DNA from: Streptomyces sp. I6
GTDB lineage: Bacteria > Actinomycetota > Actinomycetes > Streptomycetales > Streptomycetaceae
Assembly (NCBI GenBank): GCA_003725745.1
Contig: RHDP01000001.1
Span: forward strand, 4,100,501-4,164,500
Length of the DNA stretch: 64,000 nucleotides
Direction of reading: 5' to 3'
Position numbers and translations under genes: made by a program. Below the pieces are notes generated by a model, which saw only the letters and a list, made by a program, of their open reading frames with translations, did not search any database and was not told the DNA's origin. Positions within the stretch are counted from its first letter, which is position 1; the number at the start of each line of letters is the position of its first letter. Below are positions 45,293-57,834 of this stretch, in pieces.

Positions 45293-46176
45293 ATGGCTAT
45301 CTTCCTCACCAAGGAATCCAAGGTCATCGTCCAGGGCATGACCGGCTCCGAGGGCCAGAAGCACACCAGGCGCATGCTGGCCTCCGGCACGAACATCGTC
45401 GGTGGCGTGAACCCGCGCAAGGCGGGCACCACCGTCGACTTCGACGGGTCGGAGATCCCGGTCTTCGGATCGGTCAAGGACGCCGTCGAGAAGACCGGCG
45501 CCGACGTCACCGTCATCTTCGTGCCGGAGAAGTTCACCAAGGACGCGGTCATCGAGGCGATCGACGCCGAGATCGGCCTCGCCGTCGTGATCACCGAGGG
45601 CGTCGCGGTCCACGACACCGCGCAGTTCTGGGCGCACGCCGGTGCCAAGGGCAACAAGACCCGCATCATCGGCCCGAACTGCCCGGGCCTCATCACCCCC
45701 GGCCAGTCCAACGCCGGCATCATCCCGGCCGACATCACCAAGCCCGGCCGCATCGGTCTCGTGTCCAAGTCCGGCACGCTGACCTACCAGATGATGTACG
45801 AGCTGCGCGACATCGGCTTCAGTTCCTGCGTCGGTATCGGCGGTGACCCGATCATCGGCACCACCCACATCGACGCCCTGGCGGCCTTCGAGGCCGACCC
45901 GGACACCGACCTGATCGTGATGATCGGCGAGATCGGCGGCGACGCCGAGGAGCGTGCGGCCGACTTCATCAAGGCCAACGTCACCAAGCCGGTCGTCGGC
46001 TACGTCGCGGGCTTCACCGCCCCGAGGGCAAGACCATGGGCCACGCCGGCGCCATCGTCTCCGGCTCCTCCGGTACCGCCCAGGCCAAGAAGGAGGCCCT
46101 GGAGGCCGCGGGCGTGAAGGTCGGCAAGACGCCGACCGAGACCGCCAAGCTGGCGCGGGAGATCCTGCTCGGCTGA
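45293..46176 (+). CDS. sucD: Succinyl-CoA synthetase, alpha subunit (frameshifted)
   Basis: ATG at 45293 ([21 protein letters not shown]), 294 residues when repaired. The CoA-binding Rossmann domain carries the MTGSEG and NPRKAGT segments. The active-site phospho-His lies in the C-terminal half of the protein, just beyond the break: [35 protein letters not shown]. The frame shifts at about 46018 in GCCCCGAGGGC, where one more C restores this universally conserved segment, and the protein then ends normally at 46176 with LAREILLG. Loss of this part would abolish activity in a core TCA enzyme, so the break is almost certainly an error. A long terminator follows. Confidence 0.95.
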
Positions 46177-46225
46177 TTCGCCCTCCGGGGCGGCCGCGAC
46201 CACCGCTCCGGCGGGAAGGCGCGCG

Positions 46226-46265
46226 ACTGGGCCCGCACCCCCGACCTCCGGGGTGCGGGCCCAGT
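46226..46265. terminator. Terminator of sucCD
   Basis: A perfect 16-bp stem (46226-46241 with 46250-46265; ACTGGGCCCGCACCCC and its complement) with an eight-base loop, 50 bases after sucD and before a convergent gene; it may work both ways. Confidence 0.85.
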
Positions 46266-46312
46266 GGCATGCCGCCGCCCCGGGAGCCCCGGACGTCACG
46301 CCCCCGCCCGGG

Positions 46313-48126
46313 TCAGCGGGCCAGCGGGACGAGCCGCGCCGGGCCCGCGGCGGGGTGGGAGCGGAGCTGGACGCGGAGGCGGTGGTCCTCCTTGGAGTAC
46401 GGCTCCGGTCCGTACCTCGGCGGCACCCCGCCGACCCGCTCACCGGGTGCCTGCGGTGGTTCGTAGTGGTCCTCGGTGACGGCCATGGTGACGGCGGCGG
46501 CTCCGAGGATCAGCACGGTGAGCCCGATCGCGGCGCGTGTCCACAGCTCGGCACGCCGCTCGCTGCCGTCGCGCACGGAGTGGGCCGGGGAGAGTCGCGG
46601 CGTCGCCAGGTTCTCCACCAGATCGCTCAGCTCGTGCCGGAGCGCCTCGGGGTCGGCCAGCTCGGGGATCTGCTCGGCCACCGCGGCGCGGGCGTTCAGC
46701 AGCCGGTTCGCGGCGGCCGGTGTGCTCGCCTCCGTTTCGGCCGCCGTGTCGGGGAGGTCAAGGCCCAGGCCGTCGTACAGCAGCAGCGTGCGGCGGTACG
46801 ACGGCGGCAGCCCGAGCAGGGCTTCGCGGAGCGTACGCCCGCCGGGGTACGCGACCGCGGCCGCACGGGCCGACGTGACCGGGTCCGGGCGGCGGTGGGC
46901 GCGGCGCAGCCGGTGCCAGGGCGACATGGCGTACTCGTACGCCGCAGCGCGCGCCCAGCCCCCGGGATCCCGGTCCACGGCGACCTCGGGCCAGTGCTGC
47001 CAGGCCAGGTGGAAGGCGCGCTCCACGGACTCACGCGAGAGTGACTCCCGTCCGGTGAGCAGCAGCGTCTGGCGGGCGAGGCCGGGGGCGGTGCGGGCGT
47101 ACAGCTCGTCGAACGCCTGCTCCGCGGTGAGCGCGGCCCCGTCCCGGGCGGGTGGCCGGGAGGATTCCGCGGGGCGGGTGGTGCGGGAGGGCTCGGTGGG
47201 GCACGAAGCGCCGGAGGGCTGAGCGGGGCGGGCTGTTTCGGACGACTCCGCGGGGCGGGCATGGCCGGCGGCCTGCCCCTGCCCCTGTCCCTGGCTTCGC
47301 CCCTGTCCCCGGCCCGTGCGCCGGGCGTTCACCGACTCCTCGCGCTGGTCTTCGTGCTGGTCTCCGTGCTGGTCTCCGCGCTGGTCTACGCGCTGGTCTT
47401 CGTGCGGCTCTTCGTGCTGCTCGTGGGCGGCCCGGGCGAGTGCCGTCCCGGGGTACGGACGCGGGGGTTCCAGGGGAGGTGGTGACACGGGGCCCCGGAC
47501 GGGCGGGCACCCGCCTTCCGGTAACCGGCGGCGGTGCTCTCGGCGCTGCTTTCGGCCGGTTCTCCGGTGGTGGCGGGGTCCGCGGCGGGGCCTCCGGCGG
47601 GGTGCTCCCCGGCCCCGGCAGCGCTCTTGGCGGCAGGAGCCCCGGTGGCGGGGTCACCGGTACCTCCGGGCGTCCGGCCGGTGGCGGCGTTCCCGACGGG
47701 TTCCGCTCGTCCGGGGTGCCGGACGGCGCCGGGTCGGCCCTCCGGTGGGAGCGCGGGACTTCCCGACGGCTTCCGCTCCGCGTGCGCGGTTTCGCCCGCG
47801 TGCCCGGTCCGGCCCGCCTGTTCGGCCCCGCCCGCAGGTCCGGGCTGGTACGAGGAAGCCGCGCCGTGGTCCTCGTCCGTGCGGGGCTCCCGGGGCGACG
47901 ACTCGGCCTCGTACGCGGCGAGCAGCTTCGCGTACGCTTCGCGCTTGCGGCCGCGAGGATCGCCGCGGCCCGTCTCCCAGGCCCTGACCGTCGCCTTGGT
48001 GACGCCCAGAACCTCCGCCAGCTGGGCCTCGGACAGCGCCTTGGCCTCACGCAGCCTGCGGCGTTCCTTGGGCGAGGGCAACGGAGGAGCGGCCGCTTCG
48101 GTGCTGTCCGCGGTGCTCTTCGTCAT
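46313..48126 (-). CDS. Membrane-tethered HTH / sigma-factor-like regulator (frameshifted)
   Basis: ATG at 48126, about 605 residues after repair. The N-terminus is a Cro/C1-type helix-turn-helix: KALSEAQLAEVLGVTKATVRAWETGRGDP. About 250 low-complexity residues follow (Pro/Ala/Gly, then Gln/Asp/Glu repeats of the DQxxDQHxDQ type). A region like ECF sigma factors comes next, with FDELYARTAPGLARQTLLLTG, AFHLAWQHWPEVAVDRDPGGWAR and a region-4-like LREALLGLPPSYRRTLLLYDGLGLDLPDTAAE. It is followed by one transmembrane helix near the C-terminus (AAIGLTVLILGAAAVTMAV). One C is missing near 47480 (GGGGCCCCGTG); repair joins the parts. Divergent from DUF6350. Function unknown. Confidence 0.75.
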
Positions 48127-48215
48127 GAAGACCTCTCCGGGAGGGCGTAGCGGGCCGAAAAGTACATAACCGTATTTTTAGCGACACAGCGAGCAATCTC
48201 CCGTTACGCGGATAA

Positions 48216-50494
<2,279 letters not shown>

Positions 50495-50822
50495 CGGGGA
50501 CGTACAGGCGGCCGCCGCCCGCACATCCCGCACGGGCGGCCGTGCCACCCTGTCCGGACCGGAGGACCGGAGGACCGGAGGCCCGAGGACCCGAGGATCG
50601 GAGGCCCGAGGACCCGAGCCCGGACGGCCGAAGGACCGAGAATGACCGAACGGCCGACCGGCGGATCGATGTCCGGTGGACCAGCGGCACCCCGGCCGGG
50701 GCCGAGGAAATCCGGACCGGGGCAGGCGGTCGGCCGGGACATCGGACAGGACGGGGGCGCCCCCATCCCGCGTCGACGCGGCTGCCGTCCCACAGGTGTG
50801 GTTGCCGGTCGTGCCGGCGCGG
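50495..50822. other. Gene-free convergent spacer with short tandem repeats
   Basis: About 330 bases. GACCGGAG is repeated three times without gaps at 50557-50580 and continues as degenerate GGCCCGAG/GGACCCGAG units to about 50640. Nothing else is recognised. Confidence 0.6.
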
Positions 50823-51639
50823 CTACTCCTTGACGCCGATGACCCCGCGCAGCGGCTCCGGCAGCAGGGTGTTGCAGGACACCTGGCCGGCCTTGGTCAG
50901 CGAGTCGGACACGCAGGTGTAGAAGTCGCGGTAGACCAGCTGCATCGTGAACGTCATCGCCACGATCGTGAGCGCGACCACGGCCATCACCAGTCCGCTC
51001 ACCGCGGCCGTGACCTGCGGCCGGCCGGCCGGCTGTCCCGGGGCCCCGGCGACGGAGTGGCCTTGGGTGCCGCCTCTCCCTGTCCCGGGCGGCGGGACTT
51101 GGCGCGCAGTGAGCTGCCGCCCCAGTAGATCGCCAGTGCCCCGAGGAGCAGGGCGATCTCGGGGAAGTCGAAGAGGGCGAAGAAGAACGCCCACATCCCG
51201 CCGAGCAGGGCGTACCGGGCGCGGCGCTGCACCGGGTCCGTCGGGTCCCAGCGCAGGCCGGTGCCCTGGCCGGGGCCCTTCTCCGGGCCGCCCTGGCCGC
51301 CGCCGCTCCCGCCCTCGTTGCCAGGCCGGCCGCCGAAGCCGCCCGGGGAACGACCGGGCTGGCGGCTGCTCCACTGGCCGCCCCGGGAACCACGCCCCTC
51401 GCCCCGCTCGCCGTCGTCATCCGAACCGCGCCCTTCCCGGCCCGACGGGGAGTCGTCCTCCGACCCGTGCCGCGGGTGCCACGGCCGGTCCGGTGAACCC
51501 TCCGGCGGAGGTGCGAACGGATTGCTCTCGTCCTTGGGCGATTCCGTGGGCTCCGCGGACTGGCGTTCCCGCAGCAGCAGGGAGCCCCGCTCGGCGGAGA
51601 GCGGGGGCGGAGTGCCGTGCGGCGGCGACGGTCCGGCAT
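50823..51639 (-). CDS. Membrane protein with long hydrophilic N-terminus (two frameshifts)
   Basis: ATG at 51639, about 272 residues after repair. The N-terminal 135 residues are Gly/Arg/Ser/Glu-rich and disordered, ending RWDPTDPVQRRARY. Two closely spaced helices follow (LLGGMWAFFFALFDFPEIALLLGALAIYW) and a third helix near the C-terminus (LVMAVVALTIVAMTFTMQLVY). The tail has two Cys (FYTCVSDSLTKAGQVSCNTL). One base is missing near 51618, and one G near 51040 in CCGGGGCCCCGGG; both repairs give continuous protein. Divergent from purN. I do not recognise a named function. Confidence 0.75.
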
Positions 51640-51866
51640 GGTGGTGAACGTCTTCCCCTCTTGTACCTCGGTACGCGGGTACTCCGTCTGGGGACGGGCC
51701 CTGCCCCCAGACGCTACCTCCCGGCCAGGCCCCCGTCCCGCGGGGGCCGCTCGGTGTGCCGGTATCGTTGCCGACGGTCGACGGCTTCGTAGAGTTCCCC
51801 CATCGCCGGACTCATTTCATTCGTACGACCATACAAACAGGAACCGCAACGCGAAAAGAGTCCCCT

Positions 51867-52484
51867 GTGGCTGCCGCCCGCCTCGTCGTCCTGGTCTCCG
51901 GATCCGGCACCAATCTCCAGGCGCTGCTCGACGCCATCGGCGGCGATCCCGAGGGCTTCGGTGCCCGGATCGTCGCCGTCGGTGCGGACCGGGACGGCAT
52001 CGCCGGTCTCGAACGGGCCCGGGCCGCCGGTATTCCCACCTTCGTGTGCAGGGTCAAGGACCATCCGACCCGCGAGGAGTGGGACCGCGCGCTGACCGGG
52101 GCCACGGCCGCGTACGAGCCCGACCTCGTCGTCTCGGCCGGCTTTATGAAGATCGTCGGCAAGGACTTCCTCGCCCGCTTCGGCGGCCGGTTCGTGAACA
52201 CGCACCCCGCCCTGCTGCCCAGTTTTCCCGGTGCCCACGGTGTGCGCGACGCGCTCGCGTACGGGGTGAAGGTCGCCGGCTGCACCGTCCACTTCGTCGA
52301 CGACGGCGTCGACACGGGCCCGATCATCGCCCAGGGCGTGGTCGAGGTCCGCAGCGAGGACGACGAATCCGCTCTGCATGAGCGCATCAAGGAAGTCGAG
52401 CGCCAGTTGCTCGTCGAGGTCGTGGGGCGTCTGGCCCGCAACGGCTACCGCATTGAGGGACGAAAGGTTCATGTCGGTGAATAA
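51867..52484 (+). CDS. purN: Phosphoribosylglycinamide formyltransferase
   Basis: GTG at 51867 ([23 protein letters not shown]) after AAAAGAG, 205 residues, intact. It transfers formyl from 10-formyl-tetrahydrofolate to GAR in purine synthesis. Signature residues: SGSGTNLQA at the phosphate site, [20 protein letters not shown] with catalytic Asn and His, and the [15 protein letters not shown] segment with the catalytic Asp. Its stop lies 14 bases inside purH, so the two are translated together. folD, which supplies its cofactor, is a few kb downstream. Confidence 0.96.
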   Translation: MAAARLVVLVSGSGTNLQALLDAIGGDPEGFGARIVAVGADRDGIAGLERARAAGIPTFVCRVKDHPTREEWDRALTGATAAYEPDLVVSAGFMKIVGKDFLARFGGRFVNTHPALLPSFPGAHGVRDALAYGVKVAGCTVHFVDDGVDTGPIIAQGVVEVRSEDDESALHERIKEVERQLLVEVVGRLARNGYRIEGRKVHVGE

Positions 52485-54049
52485 GCCCATCCGTCGCGCG
52501 TTGATCAGTGTCTACGACAAGACGGGGCTGGAGGAGCTCGCCCGCGGGCTCCACGAGGCCGGCGTCGAGCTCGTCTCCACCGGTTCCACCGCGGGGAGGA
52601 TCGCCGCGGCCGGTGTCCCGGTGACCGGGGTCGAGAAGCTGACCGGCTTCCCCGAGTGCCTGGACGGCCGCGTCAAGACGCTGCACCCGCGCGTGCACGC
52701 CGGGATCCTCGCCGACCTCCGCCTCGACGCGCACCGCGAGCAGCTCGCCGAGCTGGGCGTGGAGCCCTTCGACCTGGTGGTCGTGAACCTGTACCCGTTC
52801 CGGGAGACCGTGGCCTCGGGGCGAGCCCCGACGAGTGTGTCGAGCAGATCGACATCGGCGGCCCGTCGATGGTCCGCGCGGCCGCCAAGAACCACCCCTC
52901 GGTGGCGGTCGTCACCAGCCCGCGCGCTACGCCGACGTGCTCACCGCGGTCACCGAGGGCGGCTTCGACCTCGCCGCGCGCAAGCGCCTCGCCGCCGAGG
53001 CGTTCCAGCACACGGCCGCGTACGACGTGGCCGTCGCGTCATGGTTCGCCTCCTCGTACGCCCCGGCCGACGCGGCGTCCGGCGGCGGCTCGGCCGCAGG
53101 CGCGCTCCCCGACTTCCTGGGCGCCGTCTACCACCGCTCGAACGTCCTGCGCTACGGCGAGAACCCGCACCAGGACGCCGCTCTCTACGCCACCGAGCAG
53201 GGGGGCGGGCTCGCCCAGGCCGAGCAACTGCACGGCAAGGAGATGTCGTTCAACAACTACACGGACACGGAGGCCGCCCGCCGTGCCGCGTACGACCACG
53301 GCGAGCCGTGCGTGGCCATCATCAAGCACGCCAACCCGTGCGGCATCGCGGTCGGCGCCGATGTCGCCGAGGCGCACCGCAAGGCCCACGCCTGCGATCC
53401 GCTGTCGGCGTTCGGCGGGGTGATCGCGGTCAACCGCCCGGTGTCGGTGGCGATGGCCGAGCAGGTCGCCGAGATCTTCACCGAGGTCATCGTGGCCCCG
53501 GACTACGAGGACGGCGCCGTCGAGGTACTGGCCCGTAAGAAGAACATCCGTGTGCTGCGCTGCCCCGACGCCCCGTCAGAGCGGTGGGAGGTCAAGCCGA
53601 TCGACGGAGGAGCGCTGCTCCAGGTCGCGGACCGCCTCCAGGCCGAGGGCGACGACCCGGCCGGCTGGACCCTCGCCACCGGTGAGCCGCTCCCGGCGGA
53701 CGAGCTGGCCGAACTCGCCTTCGCCTGGCGGGCCTGCCGGGCCGTCAAGTCCAACGCGATCCTCCTCGCCAAGGGCGGTGCGAGCGTGGGTGTCGGCATG
53801 GGCCAGGTCAACCGGGTCGACTCCGCGAGGCTCGCCGTCGAGCGCGCCGGCGAGGAGCGGGCGGCCGGGGCCTACGCGGCGTCCGACGCGTTCTTCCCGT
53901 TCCCCGACGGATTGGAGATCCTGACCGCGGCCGGTGTCAAGGCCGTGGTGCAGCCCGGTGGTTCGGTCCGCGACGAGCAGGTCGTCGAGGCGGCGCGCAA
54001 GGCCGGCGTGACGATGTACCTCACGGGTACGCGTCACTTCTTCCACTGA
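52471..54049 (+). CDS. purH: Bifunctional AICAR transformylase / IMP cyclohydrolase (two frameshifts)
   Basis: ATG at 52471, overlapping purN, about 525 residues after repair. It performs the last two steps to IMP. The N-terminal IMP cyclohydrolase domain has [25 protein letters not shown]-type phosphate loop ([15 protein letters not shown]) and [23 protein letters not shown]. The C-terminal transformylase domain has [14 protein letters not shown] and [11 protein letters not shown], and ends [14 protein letters not shown]. One G is missing near 52818 (CTCGGGGCGAGC; repair gives [21 protein letters not shown]) and one C near 52922 (CCAGCCCGCGC; repair gives [11 protein letters not shown]). Both repaired sites are conserved family sequence. 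A perfect hairpin terminator follows. Confidence 0.95.
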
Positions 54050-54077
54050 GACCGGGCCGGGAGCGCCCGGCCCGGTC
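54050..54077 (+). terminator. Terminator of purNH
   Basis: GACCGGGCCGGG-AGCG-CCCGGCCCGGTC, a perfect 12-bp stem immediately after the purH stop. Confidence 0.8.
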
Positions 54078-54436
54078 CGTGTCGCGGTGCCCGTGTCCCC
54101 GTGTTCCTCGTGTCCCTCATGTCCCCGTGCCGTGGTGTCCCGTGCCGTGGTGTCCCCGTGCCCGGGGTGAGCGAACCCGGCGGGCCGTCGTAGCCCCTTC
54201 CGGCAGAGGGGGCTGCGGCCGCCGTTCGTGCCGCGCGGGCGCCGGGCGCCGGGTGCCGAAATCCGGGTGCCGGGTGCCGGGTGCCGGGTGCCGGGTGCGG
54301 GTGCCGCCGGACGTGCGCGGCTCGCCGAAGACGTCACCGCACGGCGGGGACCGGGTGGGCGAAAGGAAAGGCCGTGGCGCCCGCGGTCGAGCGAGCGTCA
54401 CGGCCTGCAGTCAGCGGCTGGTGGGGCGAACGGGCC
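54078..54436. repeat. Gene-free spacer with tandem repeats
   Basis: About 360 bases between convergent genes. CGGGTGC is repeated five times head to tail at 54264-54298 with degenerate copies around it, and 54080-54165 holds CCGTGTCC/CCGTGGTGTCC-type units. No gene seen. Confidence 0.75.
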
Positions 54437-55018
54437 TCAGTACCGGGGGCGGTTGAACCACGCGGCTCCGTCGGCCTTGCCGACGAACACGGCGATGAGG
54501 ACGGCGAGCACCGTGTGGGCGAGGCCGACGAGGACGAAGGGGTAGATCCCGAGGATCGCCGTGATGACGCCGAAGACCAGGGCGGCGATCCGGATGCCGT
54601 TGCCGCCGCTGCCGAACTTGGCGCCGAGAACGATCGCGAACACCCCCCAGCCGAGTATGAGCAGTGTCACGAACCAGAGTCCGCCGGCCGACCAGTCGGC
54701 GACCTCCTGGAACTGGATGTCGTCCCGCAGCGAGGGGTCGCTCTTGGCCGCGCTGATGCCCACGGCGGTGAGCGCGGCGAAGGCGGCGCCGAGCACCTGC
54801 AGGCCGCCGATGACGAAGAGCATCACGCGCGCGGCCTTGACGCCGCCCGGCATCTCCGTCATCGGTGCACCGGGGTAGCCGGTCCCGTAGGGCTGGACGG
54901 GCGGGGCCTGGGGGTAGCCGTAACCGGGCTGGGGCGGCTGCTGCTGGCCCTGCGGGTAGCCGTAGCCCGGCTGGCCCTGCTGCTGGCCGTACGGGTTGTT
55001 CGGGTCGCCGAAGCTCAT
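54437..55018 (-). CDS. Small membrane protein with Gly/Tyr/Gln/Pro-rich N-terminus
   Basis: ATG at 55018 with GGAGGAAA upstream, 193 residues, intact. The first 50 residues repeat units like GQPGYGYPQ. Four hydrophobic helices follow (VMLFVIGGLQVLGAAFAALTAVG; LWFVTLLILGWGVFAIVLG; IRIAALVFGVITAILGIYPFVLV; TVLAVLIAVFVG). Such Pro/Gly/Tyr-rich membrane proteins are common in streptomycetes and have no defined role. It is a single-gene unit. Confidence 0.82.
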   Translation of the reverse strand: MSFGDPNNPYGQQQGQPGYGYPQGQQQPPQPGYGYPQAPPVQPYGTGYPGAPMTEMPGGVKAARVMLFVIGGLQVLGAAFAALTAVGISAAKSDPSLRDDIQFQEVADWSAGGLWFVTLLILGWGVFAIVLGAKFGSGGNGIRIAALVFGVITAILGIYPFVLVGLAHTVLAVLIAVFVGKADGAAWFNRPRY

Positions 55019-55400
55019 GGCGGGTTTCCTCCGTCGGGGTTCTGCGGGGACGACGCGGGCCTGACCGGAGGAACGTCAAAGCCAACCAAGCGGTCTGCCC
55101 CCCGACACTGCCGCGACACTGCGCGGTTCATCGTGGTGTCGCCATCGACTTCTTGTCCAGTCGAAATGCGAATGTGTTGTGCGAGTGCAACCTTGTGTAC
55201 CGCCGGGCGAACCATGCGGCGGCATGCCGGGAGGATCCGGGGATGGCCGGTGCGAACTCCGCCCGCGCGAACCGCGCCGGTGCCGCGGACGCCGGTCCGC
55301 ACCGTACCGTCGCCGCCCTGCGCCGGTACGCGGGCGGCACCCGGCCGCCCCGAGCGAACCTGATTGGAACCGGGGCGGGGTCATCCGCGAGGATGGGGGC
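55019..55400. other. Divergent control region before folD
   Basis: About 380 bases. An AT-richer part (55130-55200) presumably holds promoters for both directions; TTGTGC and TTGCAC elements are present but I cannot pair them firmly with -10 sequences. No gene seen. Confidence 0.45.
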
Positions 55401-56257
55401 ATGACCGCCCAGATTCTCGATGGCAAGGCCACCGCGGCCGAGATCAAGTCCGAACTGGCCGCCCGGGTGGCGGCGCTCAAGGCCAGGGGATTCCGGCCCG
55501 GCCTCGGGACCGTCCTGGTCGGCGACGACGTCGGCAGCCGGAAGTACGTGGCCGGCAAGCACCGGGACTGCGCGGAGGTGGGCATCGGCTCCATCCAGCG
55601 CGAACTGCCGGAGAGCGCCACGCAGGAGGAGATCGAGGCGGTCGTCCGCGAACTGAACGAGAACCCGGAGTGCACCGGTTACATCGTGCAGCTGCCGCTG
55701 CCGAAGGGTATCGACGAGAACCGGGTGCTGGAGCTGATCGACCCGGCGAAGGACGCGGACGGCCTGCACCCGACGAACCTGGGCCGCCTCGTGCTGAACG
55801 AGCCCGCACCGCTGCCGTGCACACCGAACGGCGTGATCCGGTTGCTGCGCCGGTACGAGGTGGAGCTGAACGGCGCCCATGTGGTCGTGGTGGGCCGGGG
55901 CACCACCATCGGGCGCTCCCTGCCGCTGATGCTCACCCGCCGCTCCGAGAACTCCACGGTCACCCAGTGCCACACCGGCACGCGGGACCTCTCCTCGCAT
56001 CTGCGTCAGGCCGACATCATCGTGGCAGCGGCGGGCTCGGGGCATCTGGTCCGTCCCGAGGACGTCAAGCCGGGGCGGCCGTGCTGGACGTCGGCGTCAG
56101 CCGCGACGGCAACGGGAAGATCGTCGGCGACGTCCACCCGGACGTCGCGCAGGTCGCCGGCCGGCTCTCGCCGAACCCGGGCGGTGTCGGCCCGATGACC
56201 CGCGCCATGCTCCTCGTCAACGTCGTCGAGGCGGCCGAGCAGGCAGCCGCGGACTGA
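55401..56257 (+). CDS. folD: Methylenetetrahydrofolate dehydrogenase / methenyl-THF cyclohydrolase (frameshifted)
   Basis: ATG at 55401 ([19 protein letters not shown]) after GAGGATGGGGG, about 286 residues after repair. It produces 10-formyl-THF for purN and purH. Motifs: [18 protein letters not shown] with the catalytic Lys, [22 protein letters not shown], and the NADP-binding [18 protein letters not shown]. One G is missing near 56081 in CCGGGGCGGCC; repair gives [17 protein letters not shown] and leads to the normal end [18 protein letters not shown]. Without it the C-terminal catalytic part is lost. The DUF3017 gene starts five bases downstream. Confidence 0.95.
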
Positions 56258-56262
56258 GATCC

Positions 56263-57231
56263 ATGGACTCCCCCTCTTCCGGCAACCACGCCGACTCCGC
56301 CGCCGGCCGCCGACCGGCCCGACCGGCCCGACCGGCCCGACCGGCCCGACCGGCCCGACCGGCCAGGGCGGACGGCGTGTCCCGCGGACCGCGGGACGCG
56401 CCGTCGGGCGACCCGGGCACGGCCGGTGCCGCCCCGTCGGCAAGCGGCGCCGACCGTACGGACGACCGGACGGACGACCGTACGGACGACCGGACGGCTC
56501 GGGCGGACGGCGCCCGGCCGCCCGCGTCCGCCGCGGCCGTAGCGCGGAACGGCGCTGGGCCCGCCCGGCATGACGAAGGCGGACCGGGCCCCCTCGCCCG
56601 TACCGGGGGCCGCGCCGGCGCGAACGGCAGGGCGGACGGCGGGGACCGTACGGCGTCGAACGGCTCGGCGGACGGCGGGGACCGCGCCGGGGCGAACGGC
56701 CCGGCGAGCGGCGGGGACCGGACGGACGCGTTCGGGGGCGCGGTGGAAGCCGCCGGTGAGCCGGAACCGCCGAGCGGTTCCCGCCCGGGGCCCGCGGAGG
56801 ATGATCCGGCGGGTGTGCGCGAGAGGGCCTCCGGCAGGTCGCGGCGCCCGCCCACCGTCACCCGCGGCACCGCGCGCCCCGAGGGCGGCGGGCGCGCAGC
56901 GCCCGGTGACGCGCCGGCTCCCGCACGCCAGTGGCCGTTGCTGACGGTGCTCGGGCTCGCGGCGCTCGGTCTGCTGATCGTCGGTGCGGACCCGTTCGAG
57001 CAGGCGTTCAGGATCGGCACGATGCTCGTCGGCGCCGCCCTGCTCACCGGAGCGGCGCTGCGCCGGATGCTGCCGTCCGTGGGCATGCTGGCGGTGCGCT
57101 CGCGCTTCACCGACATGGTCACCTACGGCGTGCTCGGCACCGTCATCGTGCTGCTCGCCCTGATGGTCCAGCCGCGGCCGTGGCTGGAGGTCCCGTTCCT
57201 CGAGGAAGCGGTGCGCTTCACCGTGCGATAG
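56263..57231 (+). CDS. DUF3017 membrane protein with expanded repetitive N-terminus
   Basis: ATG at 56263, 322 residues. The conserved part is the last 100 residues: WPLLTVLGLAALGLLIVGADPFEQAFRIGTMLVGAALLTGAALRRMLPSVGMLAVRSRFTD and a final helix. These form about three membrane helices typical of DUF3017, usually found directly after folD as here. The preceding 220 residues are low-complexity, built from ARP, DRTD and ANGxADGGDR repeats. A 10-base DNA unit (CGACCGGCCC-like) is repeated about six times at 56313-56365. Function unknown; the link with folD is positional. Confidence 0.82.
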   Translation: MDSPSSGNHADSAAGRRPARPARPARPARPARPARADGVSRGPRDAPSGDPGTAGAAPSASGADRTDDRTDDRTDDRTARADGARPPASAAAVARNGAGPARHDEGGPGPLARTGGRAGANGRADGGDRTASNGSADGGDRAGANGPASGGDRTDAFGGAVEAAGEPEPPSGSRPGPAEDDPAGVRERASGRSRRPPTVTRGTARPEGGGRAAPGDAPAPARQWPLLTVLGLAALGLLIVGADPFEQAFRIGTMLVGAALLTGAALRRMLPSVGMLAVRSRFTDMVTYGVLGTVIVLLALMVQPRPWLEVPFLEEAVRFTVR

Positions 57232-57834
57232 GGCACCCGGGCGCACCGGCCGCGTCCGAGTGCGGGAGATCCCCGTACCTCCCGGTGCGTGCGCAGACGT
57301 GTCCGCACCGCCCCGCCCGCGTGACCGCTGCGGGCCGTCCGCTCCGGCCCATGGCCGTTCTCCCGCGCCGGCCGCCTGTACGGGGTGGCCGCCCCGGTGC
57401 CTGGTGCGCGATGACGCGCCTGCCGTTGCGCGCGGTGACGGCGGACGTTGGGCGCGGTGACGGCGGACGTTGGGCGCGCGGGTGACGGCGGCCGTCCCCT
57501 CCCCGAGGAGGACGGACGCCGCTGCCCGGTTCAGGGTCATGCACGCGCCAAACAGTCACAAGGGAATTTCGGGTCTGTGGCGCGGAGGTGACCGTTCCGC
57601 CATGGTGTGACCGCCGGGCAGCGGATGGGAGACTGAGGCCGGCTTTCGGAACGGCGGCGCACACCGGGGTACGGCATCGTCCCGAATGCACCCGTGCGCC
57701 CCGGCGCCAGGAACTGTCATCCTGGCTTCGCGCATCCCTCCGGGTAGTCCACAGGACGCGGACCCGTAGGCGTGGCGGGGGGCACCACGGCGCGGGGCAC
57801 ATCAGGCACGTATTTCGGGGACAAGGGGGAGGCA
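57232..57834. other. Gene-free region with a tandem 22-mer
   Basis: About 600 bases. GCGCGGTGACGGCGGACGTTGG (22 bases) is repeated head to tail at 57430-57451 and 57452-57473, with a partial third copy. The remainder is the upstream region of the HTH gene. No RNA or protein gene seen. Confidence 0.6.

Noticed and set aside
54240-54300. Possible CRISPR-like array
   Set aside because: The repeat unit is seven bases with no spacers, and no cas genes are present.
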